A stretch of 64,000 nucleotides of DNA from Piper betle (lineage: Eukaryota > Streptophyta > Magnoliopsida > Piperales > Piperaceae). Of the stretch, positions 24,865 to 36,512 are shown piece after piece; the stretch's first letter is position 1; every line of letters begins with the position of its first letter. Both the position numbers and the translations under genes were made by a program. Under the pieces are notes generated by a model that was not told the origin of the DNA, made no database searches, and saw only the letters and a list, made by a program, of their open reading frames with translations. Where the stretch lies: NCBI GenBank assembly GCA_033002965.1, contig JAURVB010014161.1, positions 28,296-92,295 on the forward strand, read 5' to 3'.

Positions 24865-27268
24865 CTGCACATTATATGGTAGCAGTGTAAGTACATTGTT
24901 GTGTTGATAAACCTTGTTTTTGGTTCTTTTGCATTGCAAAGATTGAATATTCCCTGCAAAGAGAAGGATTGATAGTCTCCACTGTCCATATTATTGCTGA
25001 AGAATACTAAAACCACCAAAGTTGGTTTTGCTACTTCAATTTAAAGAAGGCGTGACAAGAGAACAATCAGGGACACGGTGGTTTGTCAGCAGCAGCTGCA
25101 GGGTTGGCTTCTCTTTCTCATGTGTCCATGTAAATCAGCTGCAAGAAAGATTGATGGCCGGGCATATTGATCTTCTTATCGATGGTCAGATAAGCTCTAC
25201 AACTTCCACATGAAGTAAAGCATGTACAAAGAATGCAAGGGTCTAGATGAATACTCAAGAATAAGACTGTAAACTTAGTACAGGTTTTTTATTTCTCTAG
25301 TAGCTCTTGCATGCTTATATAATGAACAAAGAGGCAGGGCAAATTTGTAATGTTGTAACTTAATTGGTGCAAGAAGCACAGACTGTGGGATTCTCCTCCA
25401 ATTTCTTTCATTTTTCTGGAAACAAAAATTGGCTTCTAGCAAAAGATGCTTTGTACCTTCAGTAAGGTCTTTTTTTTATCTTCCTCCTTGTAGGTAAGTG
25501 TGATCTCAACCAATCAGAAGTGAAAGTAGTAACCATTTTCTAAAGAATATCAACGAAGATCTTGCCATAGATAAGGAGGAAATAAAGGGTGCGTTCAAAG
25601 GCCAAAGCATCATCTATTTCTTGCTGACACTTTAGCAGACCAACAAGCCTATGTTTACCCGACAAATATTTTTGAGTTGCTTCCAGGTTTGTTTGAACAA
25701 TTAACAGATAAGTGATAGTGGATTAATGCCGGGAAGTTCTTCACATATTTGTTGTAAACATGTCAAAAAAATTAGTGAGTAAAACAATTTTACTTGTGCA
25801 GTAAATCACATACTACGAAACAGCTGTTGGTCCATTGTAACTTGGATGTTCCCAACAAAATATCTCCACCGACAGAGCTTCATCTTCACCAAGAAGATAT
25901 AGAACACATTTTCCTCCCGAAATGATTCATTCGTTTTTACTACATTGTGCTTGTTTCATTTTCCTCCGAATTTGACTGGTTGAGCATCTAGCACTGCTTG
26001 TTTGTTACCTAGAGATGTGCTGTTAAATATCCACCAACAGAGTTTTCGACACAAGGAATCAAAGACTGAAGACTTAAAAGAGAGGGGAAATGCCCTTTCT
26101 TTTCTGATCTGACTAGGAACCCATCCTAAATCCTACTCTTGAACTTGTGCGATTCAGTTTCTAAAGTAATGGTTTGGAGATGATACACCCAAATCTTGCC
26201 TTACCTTCTCTCTAAAGTGACGGTGTGGAGCTAGCACAGCCAAGCTTTGCCTTCCTCCCAAGGAGGAACCTCTGCTTGGCCAGGATTGGCTAAATTAGAT
26301 TGGCCCAAGCTCACATTTTGCTCTCTAATGAACTGGTAATCAGGCAGTTAACCATAAGTAGAAAAAATTCTTTCACATGACTCTCCAACTGATCCTGTTA
26401 TAGCTCTGACAAAAAATCTGGACCTTGTTTGGAACCTTGGATTATGTTCTTACCTGAGAGAGTAGTGGGTTTCTTGATTAAACATATTCCAGGCATTGAG
26501 AAGACTATGCACACAGGGCTGCTTTTCACACTTTGCTTTGGTTGTCCTATAGCAGCATTTGTCCCATCACTAGAAGAGGAAGGCAAAGCCATTATCTCTC
26601 CCCATTGTATGAACATACTGTGGTTTGGAGAAGAAGATGGTGGAAACATGCTGATGACTGCTGGGACCTGGGCTCAATTGTTGATGGGTAGTCAGGTTTT
26701 TTGCTTAGTTTGCTTAATAGTGCGAGCGTCAATCCTTCACATGTGGTATAGTGCAGAATTTTGGTTTTGGCATGCAGATCATTTGATTAAGTTTGGGTAA
26801 GGAGCTGTAGATACGGGGAGACAAGGTGAGATCTGATGATGTGACGATAGGATTACATCAGTTGGAAAGGAAGAACTAGGTTCTCAATTCATGTGCGAAT
26901 AATGCGAAGCTTTTTAGAAGCATGGCAGCTTGGGACCCAATGACTATTGAGCTGCTTCGCAAAAGTTTTTGTGAGGAAAATAATTAATGCACAAAATGTG
27001 ATTATCATATTTTTGAAGGATTACGTTTATCTTTTATTTTGTCTGTGATGGTATTGCATAGTAGTCGAAATCAAAATTGAGTAGCAAAAATGAATCAATC
27101 CGGATAAGAATAAAAGTAAGTGATTGGTATTTAATCATTCATTAACACAAATAAAATATAATAGTAAATTATTTACTTTTTGTTTTCCATTGTGGTCAAG
27201 TGCATAATATTGTAAATTTCAACCACAGGAAGAAAATTTCCTGGCACAGGCTGGACCAACCTTCTATG
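24865..27268. other. upstream of CCT copy 1 and intergenic
   Basis: 24865-25250 probably carries the missing first exon, 5' UTR and promoter of the CCT gene. 25250-27268 shows no recognised protein. At 26398-26800 two opposite open frames overlap (83 and 123 codons); neither resembles a family I know. Confidence 0.4.
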
Positions 27269-27273
27269 GATCA

Positions 27274-28133
27274 TGCTGGGATTTTTCACACCACAAAATC
27301 TTGAAATGATATAAATATTTGACAACATTATTTAAATAATATTTTAATTCACAAATTAAAAGCAAATAAAATAGCAACACAAACTTTTACATGGAAAACC
27401 TCCAAATCCAAAGGGAAAAATGACAACCCAAACTTTCATTATGACGTAATAAACTAATTACAATTACCAATATTTAATTTAGAGAGACAAACCCTCTCAA
27501 CAAATAATATCCAAGTAAAATTATTCTCAATACTCTCAATAATAACTTTGAGTAATATTACTTTCAAACAAACCTGAGTGAAACTAGTTCCAATAATCCT
27601 TGAAGGAAACCTCTCCACAAACATAGATAAGTAACTATCAATCACAACCAAGATCGTTAGAAATAGGGTGAGAAAATAAAAAATAAACCGAATTGATGTT
27701 GACCTTGATGAAGAATCCACTTTGGTTGAACACCTGATGAAGAACACGCTCCAATTAATCTCAATCCACAAAGCACAACCTCCTTCTCAAAACAACATTA
27801 GTTTTTTTCTCTTCTCCAAGGCAAAACCCTAGGCACTTTCTTAAAATTGATCAACGAAGAAACCCTAAAAATTGGCTTAAATAACCCTAAGAATGGTCTA
27901 AAACTAACCCAAAATGAGTCTAAACCCGACCCAATTCAAACCCGGGTCGCCAAGGCTTGAGCGCTCTGAACCAACAAAACCCACCAAGTGGGTGGGCGCC
28001 TAAGTGCTCCTGAAGTTGGGCACCTAGGCGCCCACCCTTTTTTTCTGGCTCTTCTTCTTCGCCATGCACCACTCACTACTTGCCAATTTCGTCGTTGTTG
28101 CCATTTCTCCTCATGGTAGGAACGACTCTAACA
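27274..28133 (-). repeat. copia LTR, left (3' LTR in element orientation)
   Basis: 860 bp, reading TGTTAGAGTC... to ...CCCAGCA on the minus strand, so it has TG and CA ends. It aligns along its whole length with 30426-30990 followed by 40206-40500, for example 'CTCAATCCACAAAGCACAACC' and 'CCACCAAGTGGGTGGG'. Confidence 0.85.
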
Positions 28134-30413
28134 AATCTCCCCTTTCAACTATGAGGAGTGCTCCTAAGTTGGTTATATTACCTCTCACATGTATCCCATG
28201 TGAACACACCATGTTGACTTCTTTAAACTTTACATGAATTAAGCGATCAATGTAAGTTCTCAAGGCAATAATGAGCAACACCAACATACTTGCCTTTCTC
28301 CCTTGATTGGAAACCTCTAGCAAACCTCCCCTGAATTCCTCTTCCAACTCACCAACTTCGCTTCATCCTTTAGTGTCAAACCATTCTCAAATAATTTTAC
28401 CAAACTACACATCGTAGTTACTGGCAAAGATCTCTCCCCATCTTACTCAACATTGACCCTCTTCTCTTCATGGATGTGAACTTTAGTGTGACCAATACGC
28501 CAACGCCACACCTTCTTGGTAGAACCATGGTTGCAAAAATTAGAATTGGTTTTCGAGGGAGTCGGAATCGGAATCAGAATCGGTCTAAATCAGACAAGAA
28601 TCGGTCCAGTTGAATCGGCCTGAATCGATCCTATACAAAAATTTCAACTTAGTCAAAATTAATGGGTTATTAGAATAAAATATGTCATTCTGATGTAATT
28701 TTCATGTTATAATGTGTATTATATTTTGTGATATTTTTTCATATTTTTTGGATTTTTTTTTAAATTATTTAGAATTAGTTATTATTTTTGACTTGAGTCA
28801 GAGTCGAGTCAACTTTTAATTATGAAAATGCCACTGATATTTCATCCCCCATCTCCCCCCACCGCCACCCATGTACCCTCCCCCGATCGCCGCCGCCGCC
28901 CTACTCCACCGCCCCGTCGCCGCCCTCGCCTCCCTGTCGCCCCCCCCCTCTTTGCCTCCTGCCCCACCGCCTCGCAGCCCTGTCACACCGTCGTCCCCCT
29001 CGCCCCCCATCCCGCCCTGTCGCTGCCCTCGCCCAGTCCCTTGTTGTCCAATCAGCTCCCTCGCCGCCCCATCCCCCGCCGCCGTTGCCACCCAGCCCCG
29101 CCCCTGGTCACCCGTCGCCGCCCTCGCCCCTTCCCCGCCACCGGCCGGAATTGGCCAATTCAAGCCAATCCCGAAATCGGCTAGAATCAGGTGAAAATCG
29201 GCTCGAATTAGCCGATTTGCAGACCGATTCGAGCCTAGCTGATTCAGAGGGATTTTTAAATCGGATCGCCGCCGATCCGATTAACGCATCACTGGGTAGA
29301 ACCACCACCAATGACAACAACTCTAACCTTAAAACCGCAATATTGATCTCTAAAGACCGCAACACTTTCTCCCTCTTGCTACAATAAGTGACCTTCATCA
29401 ACTTCCACACCCATTGGCAAAGTGCAAAACAAATTCTCTATCATCTAACTTCCCAGGAAACATCAAATTTATTCTCAAATCTGGAACATGTCTCACATTT
29501 TTCAACAATAGTGTATAACTCATATTAATCACTACACTTACATCCCTAATGCTAACAACCTTACACTTCCCATGATTTCGAACTTCATTATGCTAAAATT
29601 TCATAATTTGTATGTAATAAAGAGTCTCCTATCAAATGTGATATATAATAAAATTTCTTGACTTGTCACAATAAAAACATCTTGTGTTGCTTTTTTTACT
29701 TTGAAGTCGTCATTGCTTGTATTACCAATGTTTGCCTTCCCAAATTTACCATTGATCTTCTCCGAAATGCTCCTTTGAAAATGAAGTAGGTTTTTCCAAT
29801 GACTTCTTTCTCAGCTCCTCTGACAACAACAATGTAATCACAAAGTCCAAGGCAAGTTTAGTGACATGATCAAACTCATGATCAAGTTATCCCACAAATC
29901 TGACATCAAACAAAGAAGCAAAGTAGTCTGCTCTTCCTCATCCATCTTCACACCTGTTCCCAACAACTCATTCACTAAAGAGTTGAATTCATTTACATGC
30001 TCGTGATAGAAGCTTCATCCTTCATCCTTAGTTTGTACAATTTCCTCCTTAGAATTAATTTATTTAGCAAAGATTTATCCTCATATACTTTGTGGATGCT
30101 CTCGAACAAAGCCTTCATTGTAGTATTAACAATGTGCACATTGAATAATACCTTATCCTCTGATACCAAAAATAGATCTACTTGATCAATCTTATCTTTT
30201 TCAACAAATTATGCATCTGTCATACCTGTTAGTTTCAAATTCTTACCTTTAAGAGCAACTGCATAACCATCCTTAACCAAAATTGTATCCATCTTAATCT
30301 TTCACAGCAAAATTTTTCCAATTAAATTTGAGAATTTCAAACTTGGTTATACTCTTTGCCATCTTATCAATGCCCTCTAAAATCACGCACCAACAAGTCC
30401 AGTCTAACTAAGC
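28134..30413 (-). pseudogene. copia gag-protease remnant, pol deleted
   Basis: On the minus strand gag starts at an ATG at 30362 (MAKSITKFEILKFN) and shows UBN2-type gag blocks (LVKDGYAVALKG, MKALFESIHKVYEDKSLLNK, RRKLYKLRMKDEAS). A zinc-knuckle start (CFYCDK) follows near 29680, then the region next to the protease (LLKNVRHVPDLRINL, then GKLDD). In-frame stops break it. After the family-2 insertion (28528-29294) about 390 bases lead straight to the polypurine tract AAAGGGGAGA at about 28137-28148. Integrase, RT and RNase H are absent. Confidence 0.75.
28528..29294. mobile_element. family-2 MULE-like element, 767 bp
   Basis: It is flanked by a perfect 10-base direct repeat GGTAGAACCA (28518-28527 and 29295-29304), the size expected for Mutator-like insertions. 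Its ends are imperfect inverted repeats ('TGGTTGCAAAAATTAGAATTGG' against 'TGATGCGTTAATCGGATCGG' on the other strand). Both ends carry repeated AATCGG words. The centre (28850-29150) is extremely C-rich on plus. ORFs there are simple-composition artefacts (Pro/Arg/Ala-rich). There is no transposase, so it is non-autonomous. Confidence 0.75.
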
Positions 30414-30423
30414 TTTGATACCA
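30412..30423 (-). other. copia primer-binding site
   Basis: The minus strand reads TGGTATCAAAGC, two bases inside the LTR end. This is one base different from the usual plant copia site complementary to initiator methionine tRNA (TGGTATCAGAGC). Confidence 0.85.
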
Positions 30424-30425
30424 CT

Positions 30426-30990
30426 TGTTGGAATTTTTCACACTATAAATCTCGAAACAATTTAAATATTTGACAAGATTATGCAAACAATATTTTAAAT
30501 GACAAATCATAGACAAATAAATTAGAGACACATATTTTTACTTGAAAACCACCAAATCCGGAGGAAAAACCACCGCTCAAACTTCCACGATAATGTAATA
30601 AATCAGTTACAAGCATCAATATTTAATCCAGAGAGACAAACCAACAAATAATATCTGAGTAAAACTACTTCAACAACAACTTTGAGTAATACTACTCCCA
30701 AAGAAACCCAAGTGAAACCACTCCCAATAATCCTTAAGAGAAACCATTCCACAAACACATATCAATAACTATCAATCACACCCGAACTTGATCTAAACAA
30801 GATGAGAAAACCGAAAACAAGCTGAACTGGTGTTGATCTCGATGAAGAATCTTTGGTTGAACACTCGATGAAGAGCACACTCCAATCGATCTCAATCCAC
30901 AAAGCACAACCTCCTTCTCACAACAAAAATAATTTCTTTCACTTCTCCAAGCCAAAACCTTAGGCACTCTCTAAAAAATTGATCTGCTTC
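30426..30990 (-). repeat. copia right LTR, part 1
   Basis: It starts TGTTGGAATTTTTCACAC and follows the left LTR to 'GGCACTCTCTAAAAAATTGATC', where element G begins. The remainder is 40206-40500. Confidence 0.8.
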
Positions 30991-32716
30991 TATAAAACCC
31001 TTACTTCACCCACTTGTTACCTTGCCTGGTTCTGGTCAGTCTCGAGTCGGTTTGAGTTGGTTTAGCTTTCACACAATGAGTATGAGGCCCAGATGGCCAT
31101 ATGATCATGTTATGGAGGCTGGGTATATATAATATATAGATGATAGCTTTAGTTATGTTATAGTAGAACATAAGTTATAACGTATACTCAAAGTATACAA
31201 GTTCTTCTTATGTCAACTCAGAGTTTTAGGGCTAGGTTTTGGTCGTTGAAGTATTTAGTATCCATTTGGGCTTTCTCAGGAAATATCCTTTATATGCATC
31301 TTAGGGATTTAAGATTATTGGATTGTCCTTGTAGGCCCATTTTTTATTTGAGTCTCAAATCTTCATCTGATTAAGTTCAGGGTCTTGAGGCTCATTTAGC
31401 TTTCTTACCTCGATTTCCATCCATAAAGTCACTATTTGGTCTCAAGTCAGCTTTCACTTATGTCGGCATCAATTTGAGCTCTCTAACCGTATATATTTTG
31501 TATACTCTACCACTAGACCCCCTAGTCAGCTAGATGACGAGATTGGGCCATGTTGCAATATATGAATCATCTAGCAAAAAAAGAGAAAACCCTAGCTTTA
31601 TTCTCCCACTATTTTGGAATTCTACCCTAGCACCGCCACCACCTTGGCCCACCACCAGTGAGTCTCTGGCTACCCTCAAGCCACCGAACCACTGCCACCC
31701 TAATCGCCTTGTGGCGGGCTATCGACCCAGGCATAACTCTGACACCAGCACCGCCACATTGGCCATCGGAGACCACAGTTTGTTCATATTTCTCACTGTT
31801 GCCATCATAGTTTGAGCTATTGTTTGGCACCGGCTAGGCCTACTACACAAATTGACTCCCCTTCCCACGACTGACATCTTGCAACCAACCCCGACCCTCA
31901 TCATGGCCACGATCACTGTTAGTGACTCCACCTTTTTCGGTGGTGATCCCTCCTCTTCGCAGCCATTTTTTTGTCAACCAACGGCTGGACTGCATCGATC
32001 ACCGCTTCCATCATCCTCCCCATCACCTATACCGTCGATCGCGACTGGCAGCAACCCCTAGTTGGTTGTCATTGGCAATTTTTGGCGACGGGCACCGCCA
32101 GCCCATTTGGTACCTATTTGCCCAATCAGTCGTGTTGTGTCCACTGAGCAGTTCATGTCCACCCAATTTCGTCCAATCCATGTTCGTGTCCACTGTGTTC
32201 ATGGTCGAGTCCAGACCATGTCCTCTTGTCCACGCTCAGCTACCCAGCCCAGCTAACCGAGTATAGCCCAGCTTGCCTAGGTGCTTGACTCGACCAAGTC
32301 AAGTTGGTCTGATTTAGCCAACTCACCTAGTTGACTCAGTAGTCTTTTTTCACTCATTTTCAACTCGTTTTCATCTGTTTTTCCATCGTTTTTGGTAATT
32401 TGAGATTTCCTACGTTAGTTTAGATGCATATTCACATTATTTAGTATATTTTGATGTTATAAGTATTTTTCTTTATTTATTATTTGTTTATTTACTTATT
32501 TATTCATTATTATTTATTTCTTGTTATTTAAATAATTATCGTACGTGATGAATGCTTGTATCATTATTTATTATTATTGATGATGTATTTATTTGTTGAT
32601 ATTATTTTTGTTCATGTTTATCTTATTTAAATTAATAATTGATTAATTATTATTTATTGTTCACTCACATTATTATTTACTTGCGTTTAGTTGCATATTT
32701 GTATAGTGTTATTCAT

Positions 32717-32718
32717 CA

Positions 32719-32752
<34 letters not shown>
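32717..32752. repeat. (TTA)n microsatellite
   Basis: About twelve uninterrupted TTA units inside element G, in a longer TTA/TTTA-rich stretch. Confidence 0.9.
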
Positions 32753-32754
<2 letters not shown>

Positions 32755-33618
32755 TGAGCAATATATTATTTGTTTTTATGCATTATTGTTATTCTATTGA
32801 TTCACAAGTTTTAATTATTTAATTATTTACTAACCAATTGTTTGTTTAATTAATATTCATGATTAATTATCTGTTCATTTGCATGTGTGTTTAGTTTGTT
32901 ATTTATTAATGTTCTAATGTTTAATCAAGTGCCTAGTATTTTATTTATTGCTATTTTGATTATTAAGCTTATTTTTATTTGTTTATTTATTAACTTTTGT
33001 GTGTCCCGATTTGCGTATTGTGTATTTATTCATTTGTCTTGCATTGTTTCTTGGTTAAGGTGATGTGATTGTTGATGTGAGCACACACTACAATCATGCA
33101 TCATATATTGTTATTAGTCTTTTGCTTATCAATGAGTTTCAATGTAAGTTTTGGAGTCTAAGTTTGTCGTAGATGTGCCAATACGCTTAGAGTTTGGACT
33201 AAAGGTCCGTTAGGACACTTCTCAGTTTCATCACTTTACTCTATCATAGATTTGATTTCCAGATTGTATAATGTGTTAAGTGATTATTTTATCGAACCTC
33301 ACTAAACACATACCATCTAGACGTATTTTACTTCTCTGATTAATAATCCTCAAGGATGAGATCTCTCATGTTGTTTTCGAACTTAACTCCACCTCATGTT
33401 GCCTTTAAGCCTACTTACATGAATCCCTTCTCAACCTTATATATAGTTTTTATTAAGTTTTTAGTGAGCCGATAGTTAGTGGATTTGACCTTATGTACAC
33501 CGTGAGCGGGCACATATCAGGGCGCAGCTAGCTCGAGATTAGTTTAGAGGGTTATTCTATTCATGAGGGATCCTGACATCTCTATGTCTTGAGCTTTCTC
33601 AAATCTGGAGAGGCGTGG

Positions 33619-36503
33619 AGTAGATGTAACACCCCAATTTGGTTCACCCGCGAATTGAACCAAAAATACTACTCGCGACCGAACCATTTGCTAATCTACT
33701 TAATTCGGTTAAGCTGACCCAATTCTAACCTCGGCATCTCAAGAGGGTGATGCAACCATTCAATGCATGGATGAGATGCTTAAGCTCTATCATGGTTCTA
33801 AATGAATGTTATGACATGCAATTCATATTCAAAACAAAACAAACTTATTAAAAGTTCTCAAAATAACGATTTTTAAAAACAAAACGGATAGAGTCTCTAT
33901 TAAAAGTGCAATAGGGACCACCCTGTCAACAATAAACATATATATATATATATACATATATACAATAAAATATAGAACGTTTCCAAAACATGTTGTTTTT
34001 CTCACAACATTCACATTATAATCATTTCTATTCTTCTGAGTTGAGTCTGGACTCCATTGCTTAGCTTGTTTAGTTCTATTCACAATTATAACTACAAGCA
34101 AAACATTTCATGGTTTCTCATAACATTTCTGTAATAAAATATTTCAACATGCATATATCCATAACCATTAACAATAGTGCACCACACCACATTGTCATTC
34201 ATTCCATATGACAAGTACATGTGTGCATGGTGCATTGCTGCTCCTTCGTAGTCCCGAAAACACTCAGTCATTCTAGTTCTCACCTATATATATAATACAA
34301 AAATGTTAGTAATGAGTGTTACTAGTCTAAAAATAATTAATAATCAAACTGACATAGAATAGCTAACTCTTCTGTTAAATGAAATCATTCATATACTTTT
34401 GCATTAGACACTCATAAGGGCACTAATTAGGAGTAGTCTGCCTTGGCTCGACAGTGTTCCATTCTGACTCATCAGATGCCTCAACATTTTCAAACTATCC
34501 CTTGCACGAGAAAATCAATTATCCTAAAGCCCTTACATCCTCCATATCACTCCTGGCTTTGAGCACAAAGGTCAAATACTCTAAGGCAGGCACCTTTAGT
34601 ACCCTTTGAATCCACAAGTCTAAACATGCGCCACATTGAAGTACTCGTAATTCTCCACACTTCTCCGGGTTTGAGGAACTCAAAGGTGGAATTGTCATAA
34701 TCCCTCGGGATTGGAATGACCCACTCACCAATCCATAGCCCACTTTAACTGCCATGCCCGCTCACGGTGAGCTTGAATCAACTTTCCCTTGTCTCACATT
34801 TCACTAGAAAATACCAATAAAATTACATATACACAGGTCTAGGTAGTGATTTTGATATAGTAGGCCTGAAGGCATCATGATCTGAATCTGAGTTTTCAAA
34901 AACTAACTCGAGAGATCTCATCCTCGAGGGTTATTAATCCGGAAATTTGTATGACTAAATAGTTTGTGTGGAGTGGGATACGATAAATCCACCACTCGAC
35001 ACATCCGCTTATATTTAAAAACAAATCACAACAGAGTGAGAGAGTTAAACAAGAAACAAGTTCTAAACAAACTTGGTAAAAACTCCAATTGTGCCCACGC
35101 GCTTAGGCAGTGAGCTTCTACTCCATACCTACACATCAAAACTACAAGTTAACACCTGTTATGATGCATTCACATATCCTAACTGACATACTCAATCAAA
35201 GCACTCACATCATTCCACATCATGATTTTCTAGGCACGTTGCAATTAATTAACAATTCATATTTAGTTTACTTAATTAGTTCATTAGAATTATTTCAATA
35301 TAATTTAAATTATAATATCCATTTTTATTTACAATAAAAATAATTTACTATGTCAATCCATCAAATCCTAGCATGTTGCACTACTAATTATCAATTTTAA
35401 ATAATTAGGTTGAAGTTAATTATACCTCGTGTCGTTGGCGATTTGCAATGATTAGGGTATGTTGTGCGGTTCGAGACTCGAATTCGGTACCTGGCGGCAT
35501 CCGAAGTTTGATCGGGTTTGGCTGGATGAATTTGGCAAAAATTTGACAATTTTTGACAAATTCCAGCAAATCTGATTTTTGGCAGTTTCCAATGGTTTTC
35601 TGGCGACTTTTTCGACAAGGAGATCGAGACTGTGGGTCAGCACCGGCTCAGCGAGCTTGATGCAACCACTGTTGTGGTGAGGGCAATGGTGGTGGCGGCA
35701 ATGGTCGCCGACGGTCGGCATTGAGTTAGCCGGGGTCTGTCAGCTTGCTCGATCAGCCCTTGGCCGGCTTTGGCGGTGGCGCACGGTGTAGGGGAAAGGT
35801 TCCTGTGGTTGAAGAGGACAGCGACGGTGGCACAACGATGACAGAGCGACATGGCCAACAACGGAATGATGTCGGGAGTGCGCCACATTCCAGCGGCATC
35901 AGGGCATCATGGAGGCCAGGCGACAACTGAGAAGATGGGGGACGGCACGACGGAGCTTCGGTGGTGGTACAGCGGCCGTAGGCGGCGTCAACAGCGACAA
36001 AGGGGCAGCAATCGAGGTTAGGCGAGAAGGCTATTGGGGAGGGTTTGGGTGGCAATCTAGTGAATAAAAGTTTACTCGACTCCGACTTGAGTCAAAAATA
36101 CTAACTAACTCTAATAAATTCTAAGAAAAATCTACAAAAATATGAAAAGATCCCATAAAGTATAATACACTCTATAACATCCAAATAATATGTTCTATAA
36201 CAAATAACCCACCCAAACTGCTATATAATGCATTCTAATTCATTAATCGACCTAAAAATAATTCTATGATCAAGTATAAAAAATATAATGCATATTGTCA
36301 TATACTCTGATAACTCATTTCTCATCATTTTTTTGATGTTATCATCATATACTCAGATACACTTGACCCTCATCGTTCATAACGCATAGCTGGCCTCAGC
36401 ACAGCACGTGGGTCATGAAACTGACTCGACTCAAACCGACACCTGAATCGACTGGTTCGCTAATGTAAAATTCTAACTTGAGTCACGAGTTTTATAGTAG
36501 ATG
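33619..36503 (+). mobile_element. element C of the 2.8-kb family with 8-bp target duplication
   Basis: AGTAGATG flanks it on both sides (33619-33626 and 36496-36503), so the element is 33627-36495 (2869 bp). It starts TAACACCCC and ends with a small palindrome and GAGTTTTAT. A diverged subterminal hairpin of the GGTTCAC-GTGAACC type is at about 33640. It holds all family blocks and a GC-rich block at about 35440-36050 (the minus strand is the exon-like strand). CpG positions of copy D are often TpG or CpA here, suggesting an older methylated copy. No transposase. Confidence 0.75.
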
Positions 36504-36512
36504 GCTATTGTT

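Noticed and set aside
26398..26800. Opposed open frames of 83 and 123 codons
   Set aside because: Neither shows a known motif, splice context or codon signal; kept only as unexplained intergenic sequence.
28816..29184. Long Pro/Arg and Gly-rich frames on both strands
   Set aside because: Produced by the C-rich centre of a 767-bp transposon; all frames are open because stop codons are rare in such composition.
30991..33626. Possible stand-alone protein gene in 31.5-32.3 kb
   Set aside because: The region is the GC-rich block of element G; frames are short, unrelated to other copies, and interrupted.
34519..34755. 78-codon minus frame in element C
   Set aside because: Lies in the conserved family block, but different copies keep different frames open; no evidence of protein selection.
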